From the NCBI GenBank assembly GCA_947177115.1, contig CAMWTG010000028.1:1-15757 (forward strand): a stretch of DNA of 15,757 nucleotides. Direction: 5' to 3'. This DNA comes from an uncultured Clostridia bacterium (GTDB lineage Bacteria > Bacillota > Clostridia > Oscillospirales > Oscillospiraceae). The notes beneath the pieces are model-generated. The model was not told where the DNA came from, ran no database searches, and was given only the letters and a program-made list of their open reading frames with translations. Shown one piece after another: positions 7,209 to 13,625 of the stretch. The translations under genes and the position numbers were made by a program. How positions within the stretch are numbered: the first letter of the stretch is position 1; each line of letters opens with the position of its first letter.

Positions 7209-7502
7209 CTACTGCCTCCTAATTACTAGAGCAGTTACTGTATGGACCACCAGACTAACTGTCCCCAGGCTGAAGCAGCACAGCGCGGCGATATGCCGTC
7301 CCTGCCTCTCAAGCTGCCCCGATTCTAAGATTAAGCCAATTTCCATTGCCAGCGAGATGCCCTCTGCCGTCCAGCGGAAAGCAGGATTGCTGCTATAAGC
7401 CCGAGCAACATTTTTTTCCAGCCGCGCCGTACTGTTCTCGATACGCTGCTCCAGCCGGTCTACCGCACCCTCGATCCTCTGATGAAATTCTTGTTCTGTC
7501 AT
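7209..7502 (-). CDS. Small coiled-coil membrane protein of the efflux operon
   Basis: A 97-residue protein I cannot assign to a named family. Residues 1-35 are a charged helix with heptad-like spacing (E-G-A-V-D-R-L-E-Q-R-I-E-N-S-T-A-R-L), consistent with a short coiled coil. Residues 43-60 are weakly hydrophobic and residues 69-92 form a good membrane helix, ending in R-R-Q. It starts 3 bp after the permease stop, with GGAGG (7515-7511) 8 bases upstream, and its stop lies 2 bp before the MFS start, so it is translated as part of the operon. The context suggests an accessory subunit or stabiliser of one of the two transporters; this is inference. The packed spacing and good ribosome site make it a real gene despite its size. 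Confidence 0.82.
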   Translation of the reverse strand: MTEQEFHQRIEGAVDRLEQRIENSTARLEKNVARAYSSNPAFRWTAEGISLAMEIGLILESGQLERQGRHIAALCCFSLGTVSLVVHTVTALVIRRQ

Positions 7503-7505
7503 TGT

Positions 7506-8213
7506 TCATACCTCCATTTTTTCTACTTCACGAAAAAGGCCTGCCGCACACAGCGCAGCCGGAACCGCCGCGACAACCAACAAAACCAGCCATGATATGG
7601 GTCTACCCACTGTTACGGACATTACCTGACAGGCGATCAAAGACAAGATCACTCCCGCCGTCAGGGTCGCTGTGACGCTCTTTTTCCGGAAACCAAACCA
7701 CAGTGCAATGAGCCCCAACACTCCCGCCAGCAGCGCCGACCACAACAGTCTGAGGAAAACCGATACTACTGTTCCAGCCGCCAGAGCACCGGGGCACAGG
7801 GGAAACACCCACTCCGTCAAGAAAAATATCCCCAGCACCGCCCCGCCGCAGGTCAGCGCGGAAAGCACCGTATACCCAAACACCAACCACAGCTTGGCCC
7901 CCAGAATTTTTCTCCGGGATACCGGATAGGAGAACAGTAAAACGGCCCGTTTCCCACTGTACTCCTCCACCACACATTTTGCCGCCATGGCGGCAAACAC
8001 CATAGCGAAGGCAAACACGCACAGAACGCAGACGATCCCCGTCACGCCGTCCCGGTCCAGCAGAACATCCAAATCTTTAGAATACGGCTCCCACCTTGGC
8101 AGGGATGCCAGCAGATACAGCAGCCCCAACATAACAGGGAAAATCGACAGGGCCGCAATCCGATAGGGCCGCAGGCTGGTGCGGCGGAGCTCCAATGCTG
8201 TCAGCTTATTCAT
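7506..8213 (-). CDS. ABC-2 type transporter permease
   Basis: A 235-residue membrane protein with about six hydrophobic helices, the membrane partner of the ATPase encoded just upstream. The segment E-E-Y-S-G-K-R-A-V-L-L-F-S-Y-P-V-S-R-R-K-I after helix 2 is the coupling region typical of ABC-2 permeases of the lantibiotic-immunity/multidrug type. The ATG at 8213 is chosen because AAGGAGG (8228-8222) lies 8 bases upstream and the N-terminal M-N-K-L-x-x-x-E-L-x-R pattern is standard for this family; the in-frame extension to 8282 is only ATPase-gene shadow. The first 8 bases overlap the end of the ATPase gene, which implies translational coupling. The substrate is unknown. Confidence 0.92.
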   Translation of the reverse strand: MNKLTALELRRTSLRPYRIAALSIFPVMLGLLYLLASLPRWEPYSKDLDVLLDRDGVTGIVCVLCVFAFAMVFAAMAAKCVVEEYSGKRAVLLFSYPVSRRKILGAKLWLVFGYTVLSALTCGGAVLGIFFLTEWVFPLCPGALAAGTVVSVFLRLLWSALLAGVLGLIALWFGFRKKSVTATLTAGVILSLIACQVMSVTVGRPISWLVLLVVAAVPAALCAAGLFREVEKMEV

Positions 8214-8934
8214 GTCCGGTCCCTCCTTCTCCGACAACCTGTAAATAATACGCCTCCATCCCGCCGGGGAAATCCTTGCCAATTTCCTGCGGGTCTACCT
8301 CCGCCGCCACCCGGCCATGGGTCAGAATGCCGATCCGGGAGGCGGTCTGCTCCACCTCGTGGAGAATGTGGCTAGAGAGAAGGATCGTGATGCCCTCCTC
8401 CCTGTTCAGATGCAGAAACAGCTCCCGCATTCTATGGATACCCGCCGGGTCCAGACCGTTGACCGGTTCGTCCAGGATCAGCACCTCCGGCCGGTGGACG
8501 ATGGCCCGGGCCACTGCCAGCCGCTGGCGCATCCCCAGAGAAAACTCCGCCACCGGCTGCTCCCCTGTTTCCTGCAAGCCCACCAGCTCCAGAGCCTCCT
8601 CCGGGTCCCCAATGGCCTCCAGATAAGCCAGGTGGATCTCCAGATTCTCACGGGCGGACAGATGCTCATAGAAAACGGGCGTCTCAATGAGGCTCCCTGT
8701 CCGGCGCAAAATCTCTGGGCTCTGGCGGACACAGTCCAGGCCAAGGACGGCGGCCTCCCCTGCCGAAGGTTTCAAAAGTCCCAGCAGCATTTTGAAGACC
8801 GTGGTCTTCCCTGCTCCGTTTTCCCCCAGGAATCCGTAGACTTCTCCCCGCTTGATCTCCAGGGTGCAGTCCCGGATCACCTCCCTGCCCCGGAAGGATT
8901 TGGCCAGCCCTCTGGCCGAGATGGCATACTCCAT
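8206..8934 (-). CDS. ABC transporter ATP-binding protein
   Basis: A 242-residue nucleotide-binding subunit of the DRA/CcmA-like multidrug and bacteriocin-immunity type. Walker A G-E-N-G-A-G-K-T-T is at 37-45, the signature F-S-L-G-M-R-Q-R-L at 131-139, Walker B V-L-I-L-D-E-P at 151-157 with D-loop G-L-D-P, and the switch His at 189 (S-S-H). All catalytic residues are present. It is the first gene of a four-gene operon (ATPase, permease, 97-residue membrane protein, MFS). The ATG at 8934 has AAGGAGG (8948-8942) 7 bases upstream. A pair of TetR-type palindromes lies just upstream of the ribosome site, so expression is probably repressed by the TetR protein encoded 131 bp away. Confidence 0.96.
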   Translation of the reverse strand: MEYAISARGLAKSFRGREVIRDCTLEIKRGEVYGFLGENGAGKTTVFKMLLGLLKPSAGEAAVLGLDCVRQSPEILRRTGSLIETPVFYEHLSARENLEIHLAYLEAIGDPEEALELVGLQETGEQPVAEFSLGMRQRLAVARAIVHRPEVLILDEPVNGLDPAGIHRMRELFLHLNREEGITILLSSHILHEVEQTASRIGILTHGRVAAEVDPQEIGKDFPGGMEAYYLQVVGEGGTGHE

Positions 8935-8949
8935 TTCATTTCCTCCTTT

Positions 8950-8972
8950 TACATACCTTCCAAAGGTATGTA
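8950..8972. promoter_or_regulatory. Perfect 23-bp palindrome, probable TetR operator 1
   Basis: Arms TACATACCTT and AAGGTATGTA flank the centre CCA; the two 10-base arms are exact inverted repeats. It sits directly upstream of the ATPase ribosome binding site (8948-8942). Length and symmetry fit a TetR-family operator. Confidence 0.8.
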
Positions 8973-9004
8973 TCTTAACAAAAATTTTAGCGGCGCGCGG
9001 CGCT

Positions 9005-9027
9005 TACATACCTACCAAACGAATGTA
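9005..9027. promoter_or_regulatory. Imperfect copy of the palindrome, probable operator 2
   Basis: It matches operator 1 at 20 of 23 positions (changes at positions 10, 16 and 18), starting TACATACCT and ending GAATGTA. The two sites are 55 bp centre to centre, about five helical turns, with a GC-rich block (8991-9003) between them. No clear -35/-10 pair could be identified here; the operon promoter is probably within or between the sites. Confidence 0.72.
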
Positions 9028-9036
9028 TCTTCCCCG

Positions 9037-9066
9037 GAGAAAAGCCGCCTGCACAGCGGCTTTCTC
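9037..9066 (-). terminator. Hairpin at the 3' end of tetR
   Basis: AAAGCCGC (9041-9048) pairs with GCGGCTTT (9056-9063). The stem can extend by GAG/CTC past one bulged base. On the minus strand the stem ends in CTTTTC, a weak T-run. It overlaps the tetR stop codon and may terminate or attenuate tetR transcripts ahead of the ABC operon. Confidence 0.5.
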
Positions 9067-9713
9067 TATGTGAGCTCCGGCGGCAGCAGCTGGAAATACT
9101 TGTCCGCCAGAGCCAGCATCTCCTCATCGATGACCGGGACCCCCAGATTGGCGAAGATCTCCCCCGCACAGCGGAACTTGTGCAGCAGGATGTCCCGGGT
9201 GGCCGGGAATATCGTGGGAGCCATCCAGAGCGTATCCAGCAGCGTCAGCAGTTCCGCTACCTCCCGGGGGTACTCCGTCCGGATGGAGCCGTCCGCCATC
9301 CCCTCCTCAATGAGCTCCAGCCACAGGGGTGTGACGATGGTCTGGTTGTCCTCAATGGCCTTAGCCAGCAGCCGGGGATTTTTCAGCAGAGGCATACTCT
9401 GGCGGCTCAAACTGGACCAGTCCGGCTCCTGGGTCAGCCGGACGACCTCCTTCATTTTCTCCAGGCCGTTCAGGTCCGTCCTCCCCCTCACCTTCTCAAA
9501 GGGATTGCCGTCCATGAACATTTTTGTGGTAATGGCGTCCATGATCTCCTCTTTGGACTTGAAGTGGTGATACACCGCCCCTTTGGTCAGGCCTCCCAGC
9601 TGGTCCACAATGTCCTGAATGGTGGTCTGCTCATAGCCCTTCTCCAGAAACAGACGCTGTGCCGCCTTCAGGATCTTCTCTACTGTCTCCTCCGGATACT
9701 TGTTCCGGGCCAT
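9066..9713 (-). CDS. TetR/AcrR-family transcriptional regulator
   Basis: A 215-residue repressor. The N-terminal helix-turn-helix domain is clear: K-I-L-K-A-A-Q-R-L-F-L-E-K-G-Y-E-Q-T-T (13-31), I-Q-D-I-V-D-Q-L-G (32-40), then the recognition helix G-A-V-Y-H-H-F-K-S-K-E-E-I (45-57). Residues 60-215 are the ligand and dimer domain, whose ligand cannot be predicted. The ATG at 9713 has AGGAGG 8 bases upstream. It points the same way as the efflux operon downstream, 131 bp away. Palindromes of one type lie before that operon, and a shorter-spaced relative lies at its own start of transcription, so I infer that it represses both itself and the exporters, and that a toxic compound relieves repression. 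Confidence 0.94.
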   Translation of the reverse strand: MARNKYPEETVEKILKAAQRLFLEKGYEQTTIQDIVDQLGGLTKGAVYHHFKSKEEIMDAITTKMFMDGNPFEKVRGRTDLNGLEKMKEVVRLTQEPDWSSLSRQSMPLLKNPRLLAKAIEDNQTIVTPLWLELIEEGMADGSIRTEYPREVAELLTLLDTLWMAPTIFPATRDILLHKFRCAGEIFANLGVPVIDEEMLALADKYFQLLPPELT

Positions 9714-9733
9714 TTATGGGCCCTCCTTCTTCT

Positions 9734-9752
9734 ATACATTCTCTTAGTATGT
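9734..9752. promoter_or_regulatory. Putative TetR autoregulatory site at the tetR transcription start
   Basis: On the minus strand ACATAC is separated by 5 bases from GAATGTAT. The same two half-sites flank operator 2 with a 9-base gap, so this is a related but shorter-spaced site. It covers the predicted tetR transcription start (about 9750). A second small palindrome, GTATGTTT-T-AAACATAC (9748-9764), overlaps the -10. Confidence 0.5.
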
Positions 9753-9756
9753 TTTA

Positions 9757-9785
9757 AACATACCAAATCTCAGCCCATTTGTCAA
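9757..9785 (-). promoter_or_regulatory. Promoter of tetR
   Basis: On the minus strand, a perfect -35 TTGACA (9785-9780), a 17-base spacer, and -10 TATGTT (9762-9757) preceded by TGG as an extended -10. The -10 lies inside the palindrome at 9748-9764 and the -35 inside another palindrome at 9781-9798. Confidence 0.75.
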
Positions 9786-9798
9786 GAACATTCTTGAC
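9781..9798. repeat. Perfect 18-bp palindrome overlapping the tetR -35
   Basis: GTCAAGAA and TTCTTGAC flank the two-base centre CA. Half-sites are unlike those of the other operators, so a different DNA-binding protein is possible. No T-run follows on either strand, which argues against a terminator. Confidence 0.55.
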
Positions 9799-9860
9799 CA
9801 CCGGACTGTAAAAAGGACCGGATCAAAAATCGCCTCGAAATATTTGTCTCAGATTTCACT

Positions 9861-10616
9861 TTAAACCCCTTTGCTTACCATTATCTTTTCAAATTTCTTC
9901 TCCGACAATATTTCATGGGTCACAAATTGGCTGTCATAGAAAAGAGAAAACGTTGTAAACGGCGTGGGCGCGTTTTGCGCCTCTTCCCTGCTCCGAATAT
10001 GGATGGCCTGAAAAGCAACGTTTCTGGCCTTCGCCATATCTTCCAGCAGCGGCACATATTTTGCCGTAAATGGGCATTGGTTCGTGTAATACAGCACAAA
10101 TCCTCTTGGCATGGAGCTATGATTATGAACGGTGTTCCTAAAGCACGGCCGGCCTGCGTCTTCTGCAAAGGGCAAATACATCAGCTCAAAATAAGGCTCC
10201 GCCGTATCCGCCCGCGCAAAGCCTTTGCATTTCATGTATCCGGGGTCAGAGAGAAAACCCATTTTCTTTGTGGAAGACAAAACCGCAAGCCCCTTTTTCC
10301 CCTTCTCTCTACTCTCCTCAATACACGCATTGAGCAAAAGGTTTGAATACCCATGTCCCTTAAACTGCCCGGACACCCAAAGGCAGTCGATGTACATATA
10401 TCCGTCTGCCTCAATAGGTATCCAGGCATATTCCGCAGGAATGTACTCAATAAAGCATTTTCCCCGGACATTGCCTTTCAGAAAAACAAGCCCCTCATCC
10501 AGCCGTTCCTTCAGCCAATTCTTTTTAGATAGGACTTGGATATCCTTGTTGCTGGATATGGCGCAGCAGATGTGCTCCAGGTCAAGATTTGCGTGGGTCA
10601 GTTTCACAAGCTCCAT
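9861..10616 (-). CDS. YoaP-like GNAT acetyltransferase with C-terminal thioredoxin-like domain
   Basis: A 251-residue two-domain protein, the same overall size and order as Bacillus subtilis YoaP as I recall it. Residues 1-150 are a GNAT fold: the acetyl-CoA loop is V-S-G-Q-F-K-G-H-G-Y-S-N-L-L-L (81-95), preceded by the beta strand Y-I-D-C-L-W. Residues 172-251 form the YoaP-type thioredoxin-like domain, beginning V-L-Y-Y-T-N-Q-C-P-F with a single Cys181 where thioredoxins have CxxC, and a P-T-P-F-T-T segment at 217-222 resembling the cis-Pro region. The acetyl acceptor is unknown. The ATG at 10616 has GGAGG (10630-10626) 9 bases upstream. It lies 59 bp after vanS with no obvious terminator between, so it may be co-transcribed with the two-component system. 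Confidence 0.85.
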   Translation of the reverse strand: MELVKLTHANLDLEHICCAISSNKDIQVLSKKNWLKERLDEGLVFLKGNVRGKCFIEYIPAEYAWIPIEADGYMYIDCLWVSGQFKGHGYSNLLLNACIEESREKGKKGLAVLSSTKKMGFLSDPGYMKCKGFARADTAEPYFELMYLPFAEDAGRPCFRNTVHNHSSMPRGFVLYYTNQCPFTAKYVPLLEDMAKARNVAFQAIHIRSREEAQNAPTPFTTFSLFYDSQFVTHEILSEKKFEKIMVSKGV

Positions 10617-10675
10617 GAGTTATTACCTCCGATTTTCTTTTTTACACGGCATCTTTATAACCCCCGCTTTTGGCT

Positions 10676-11809
10676 TCAGTATGAAACGGGGAGCGTTACT
10701 GTGAAAACCGTCAAACCATCATTGCTTTCCGCCGTGATCGTTCCCTTATGGAGCATGATGATCTGCTTGGCAATGGCAAGTCCCAGTCCGGTCCCATCGG
10801 TGCCGCGCCCAGTATCAAGTCTATAAAACTGCTCAAATATCCGCTCCAGCTTTTCTCGGGGAATCGTCCCTCCCTGGTTTGAAAACTTCAGCGTCAGGCT
10901 GTCCTTACCACACGCGGCCTCAATGGTTATTTCCGTTCCATCGCAGCTATAAATAATTGCGTTCCGCAAAAGGTTGTCAAAGACCCGCTGCATTTTATCC
11001 GCATCGCAGCTCAGCATGATATCATCTGCGGCTGTAAGACGGCAGGTCAGGTCTTTCTTCTCAAAAACCGGCTGGAACTCATATGTAAGCTGATCCAGAA
11101 GGCGGGTCAGATTGATCTCACTGTATTGCAGTGTGATATTGGACAGGCTATATCTTGCGATTTCCAAAAACTCATTGATCAAGTCCTCCAGCCGTTCCGC
11201 CTTGGCGAGGGAGATGGAAAGATATTTCTCCCGCAGCTCCTCAGAGAGCTGCTTTTCGTCCAGCAGCAGATGCAGATAACTGATGGATGCGGCCAGCGGC
11301 GTTTTCAAGTCGTGGGCCAAGTACATAACCAGATCATTTTTTCGCTGCTCCGCTATGAGCATATCGCTTTTTTGTTGGTCCATGGCCCGCTTTGCCAGAT
11401 TCATCTTCCGCTCAATGGAAAATAACTCCGGAGGCAGAGAAATTTCTTCCGGCGCGTCCTGAAGTAAAACATCCAACCCTTTGGCAATATACCTGAAATA
11501 TCTTGTAAGCCAGCGAAGATAAAAACAGAACAGGCCGCCGGACACCATCAGGATAAACAGCACCATCATAGCATCTCTGTGTCTTCTGAATACCTGCTCA
11601 TACAGTTGAAGCGCATTATCACGATCCATGCCGAGAATACTTTGAAAAAGAGCCACCATCCCATTGGAAAAGTTGCCGCGAAGCAGGACGGTATACCCCA
11701 GACAGACCACGGCAGCAGCGGCAGCCAGCATAGCGATCGTCCGAAGGAAAATGCCTCCCTGGAGCTGGCGGAAATCCTTGTCAGCTTTATTTTTCAATGG
11801 TGTAGCCAA
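10676..11809 (-). CDS. VanS-family sensor histidine kinase
   Basis: A 377-residue membrane histidine kinase. Two membrane helices (about 22-43 and 80-98) flank a short external loop of about 37 residues. Then come a linker, the phosphoacceptor motif A-E-Q-R-K-N-D-L-V-M-Y-L-A-H-D-L-K-T-P-L with His166, the N box N-L-L-R-N-A (N279, N283) and the G box G-T-D-G-T-G-L-G-L-A (337-346). Loop size and the A-E-Q-R-K-N-D and H-D-L-K-T-P-L context match VanS of glycopeptide-resistance clusters. The TTG start at 11809 overlaps the vanR end: the junction has the same layout I recall for vanR-vanS of the vanA cluster, where TTG opens inside the V-G-Y codons and the two reading frames share a TTGAAAAATAA block. 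An in-frame ATG at 11878 would overlap vanR by 92 bases and lacks homology. Its signal may be cell-wall stress, which cannot be shown here. Confidence 0.88.
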   Translation of the reverse strand: MATPLKNKADKDFRQLQGGIFLRTIAMLAAAAAVVCLGYTVLLRGNFSNGMVALFQSILGMDRDNALQLYEQVFRRHRDAMMVLFILMVSGGLFCFYLRWLTRYFRYIAKGLDVLLQDAPEEISLPPELFSIERKMNLAKRAMDQQKSDMLIAEQRKNDLVMYLAHDLKTPLAASISYLHLLLDEKQLSEELREKYLSISLAKAERLEDLINEFLEIARYSLSNITLQYSEINLTRLLDQLTYEFQPVFEKKDLTCRLTAADDIMLSCDADKMQRVFDNLLRNAIIYSCDGTEITIEAACGKDSLTLKFSNQGGTIPREKLERIFEQFYRLDTGRGTDGTGLGLAIAKQIIMLHKGTITAESNDGLTVFTVTLPVSY

Positions 11810-12488
11810 CCCCCCATACCGTTTTGATGAATCTGGGACTTCGGGCAGGCTCATCCATTTTCTCCCGCAGCCGTCCAATGTGGGCCATGACGGTATTGTT
11901 GTTTTTCAGGAACTTCTCGCCCCACACCGCTTCAAAAAGCTCTTCGGATGGAATGACAATTCCCTGCCGCTCACAGAGATACCACAGGATGGAAAACTCT
12001 ATGGGAGTCAGCTGCAATTCTTTTCCAAACAGAGCGCACTTGTGGCTATCTTTGTTGATGGTGAGCCCCCGAATATCGTATTCATGCATCGGTTTTTCCT
12101 GCTTGGTATCGGAATGATTATAATGTCTGTACCGCCGCAGCTGCGTCTTTACTCTCGCCACAACCTCCAGCGGGTTAAATGGTTTGGTGATATAATCATC
12201 TGCTCCGATGGTCAGACCCATGATCTTATCTCCGTCTGCCGCCCTGGCCGTGAGCATGATGATAGGATAATAAAACTTCTCTCGGATTTTCCGGCAGATT
12301 TGAAGCCCATCCGCGTCAGGAAGCATAATGTCCAAAATCGCCAAATCCAGCTCTGTGTGCGCAATGCAGTCCAGAGCCTCCGCGCCGGTATAGCACTTGT
12401 GGACCGTATAGCCATCGTTGGTAAGGTAAAACCCTATCACATCAGCCAATTCTTTTTCATCATCTGCTACTAAAATATGGATACTCAT
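11787..12488 (-). CDS. VanR-family (OmpR/PhoB class) response regulator
   Basis: A 233-residue response regulator, complete. The receiver domain (1-118) has acidic residues D9, D10 and E11, phosphoacceptor D53 in L-A-I-L-D-I-M-L-P, T80 and K102 (T-K-P-F). The winged-helix DNA-binding domain (about 130-231) includes L-T-P-I-E-F-S-I-L and ends R-F-I-K-T-V-W-G-V-G-Y-T-I-E-K. The I-G-A-D-D-Y-I-T-K-P-F-N-P-L-E segment and the C-terminus are very like VanR of the vanA/vanG type. ATG 12488 follows AAGGA by about 7 bases. It lies 21 bp after a GNAT gene and overlaps vanS by 23 bases, so the three are probably co-transcribed. No vanH, D-Ala-D-Lac or D-Ala-D-Ser ligase, vanX or vanY lies in the window, so the target is unknown. 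Confidence 0.93.
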   Translation of the reverse strand: MSIHILVADDEKELADVIGFYLTNDGYTVHKCYTGAEALDCIAHTELDLAILDIMLPDADGLQICRKIREKFYYPIIMLTARAADGDKIMGLTIGADDYITKPFNPLEVVARVKTQLRRYRHYNHSDTKQEKPMHEYDIRGLTINKDSHKCALFGKELQLTPIEFSILWYLCERQGIVIPSEELFEAVWGEKFLKNNNTVMAHIGRLREKMDEPARSPRFIKTVWGVGYTIEK

Positions 12489-12509
12489 GTTATTATCCTT
12501 TTAAGATAT

Positions 12510-12926
12510 TTAAAGTATCTTTCTCATGAACATTTCCATTGGCTGCTCAAGCGGTGTACTGTTCAGCAAAAGAGCTCCGCATTCAATATACCCTAACTTC
12601 CTATATAGGTGCTGGGCATCTTCATCCACCTGCGTTGATATGAGAACCATTTGATAGCCTTGCTCCCTCATATCTTCTTCCCATGCCCGCATTGCTTTTG
12701 TTGCAATTCCCTTTTTTCTATGCATTTTTTCCACATAAATAAGGTTAAGAAAGGGCAGATTACCCCACAAAACAGAATAATGCATAAGTCCTGCGCGTTC
12801 GCCGTTCTCCCATATGATATATCCTGTTTTTGTATATACACGCTGTTCAAATTGCAGCTCTTTTACATGCGGATCAATTCTCATTACAAACTCTTTGTCG
12901 TCCGCCTGCATATACTTCAAATTCAT
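12510..12926 (-). CDS. GNAT-family N-acetyltransferase
   Basis: A 138-residue protein of the single-domain GNAT type. The acetyl-CoA binding segment is L-N-L-I-Y-V-E-K-M-H-R-K-K-G-I-A-T-K-A-M, with R/K-x-x-G-x-A, and it is followed by the beta strand Y-Q-M-V-L-I-S-T and the helix A-Q-H-L-Y-R-K-L-G-Y, all standard family marks. The ATG at 12926 is preferred, with GAGGA 7 bases upstream; the ATG at 12971 would add 15 residues with a poor ribosome site. The target substrate is unknown. It is 21 bp upstream of vanR in the same direction. A weak promoter candidate precedes it (TTGAAA at 13003-12998, 18 bases, CAAAAT at 12979-12974). Coding sequence here is AT-richer than that of the ABC and Sel1 regions. 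Confidence 0.87.
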   Translation of the reverse strand: MNLKYMQADDKEFVMRIDPHVKELQFEQRVYTKTGYIIWENGERAGLMHYSVLWGNLPFLNLIYVEKMHRKKGIATKAMRAWEEDMREQGYQMVLISTQVDEDAQHLYRKLGYIECGALLLNSTPLEQPMEMFMRKIL

Positions 12927-12982
12927 TTCGGATTCCTCGATCCCTTTGCCGCTTTCATAAATTTCCCCCATACATTTTGATT

Positions 12983-13020
12983 CGTCCCCGTTTGGTATTT
13001 CAAAGCGGGGACGCTTTTTT
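12983..13020 (+). terminator. Rho-independent terminator facing plus, with no plus-strand gene before it
   Basis: CGTCCCCG (12983-12990) pairs with CGGGGACG (13006-13013). The stem can extend by three more pairs, and C plus six T (13015-13020) follow. No plausible plus-strand gene lies upstream. On the minus strand an A-run leads in but no T-run follows, so it would act weakly in the direction of the surrounding genes. Confidence 0.65.
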
Positions 13021-13026
13021 CGAAAA

Positions 13027-13625
13027 TCAAATCTGTTGTCCTTCCTGTTTCGGCAGCCGCAGGAACATAATCACTGCACAAACGATCAGCCCGAACATCC
13101 CAATGAGTCCCGTTGGATTGGGGCCTAACAGTCCGCTTTTATGGGTCACAGAGAGAAAAACCGGGATTTCACCTATTACATTCACTACTCCATGTATGAT
13201 AGCGCAGTACGTGACGTTATTGCTTATTACCATAACGCAGGCACAGATACTGCCTATTGTCATACAGACCGCCATCATCATAAGCATATTGCTCCATGGC
13301 GCTCTCGGATTTTCCGCACTGTAGTTAAAACCGAGGTAAATCAAAGGCAGATTGTAATCAGGATATTGGGAACAACTGCACAAAAGAGCCATAGCAGCGG
13401 ATTTTTCCAAACCTTCAGGGAAATGTGCCATTCCGCTGCATCCTTTGTAATGCGTCTTGTCATAACGGCAGCGATAACGGGAAACGCCGTAAATCCTTTT
13501 TGCAAAATCTGATACGCAATATTTCCATCGGAATTTCCCGTAAAGCCTGCCGTTATACCCAGTAAGAAGCAGATGCCTTCTACGAAAAGCAGGTATGTTC
13601 TTATCTGCGGTTTAGGATTGCCCAC
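13027..13625 (-). pseudogene. CPBP-family intramembrane metalloprotease, disrupted by deletion and frameshift
   Basis: Two reading frames together resemble a CPBP (Abi/CAAX-type) protease. The first, from GTG 13625 (AGGAGG 9 bases upstream; overlaps the preceding gene by 14 bases), encodes the N-terminal membrane part, G-N-P-K-P-Q-I-R-T-Y-L-L-F onward, and runs into TGA near 13341. The second, one base out of register from about 13365, gives L-P-L-I-Y-L-G-F-N-Y-S and then the C-terminal helices with the H-x-x-x-N motif in A-I-I-H-G-V-V-N-V. Intact CPBP proteins carry E-E-x-x-W-R and an F/W-x-x-x-W-H motif between these parts, the latter directly followed by L-P-L. Both are missing here, so roughly 60-70 residues have been lost as well as the frame. 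The protein cannot be an active protease. Confidence 0.7.

Noticed and set aside
12651..12980. Plus-strand open frame of 109 codons before the orphan terminator
   Set aside because: It lies fully antisense to the GNAT gene, has no ribosome site, and its composition is typical of a shadow frame.
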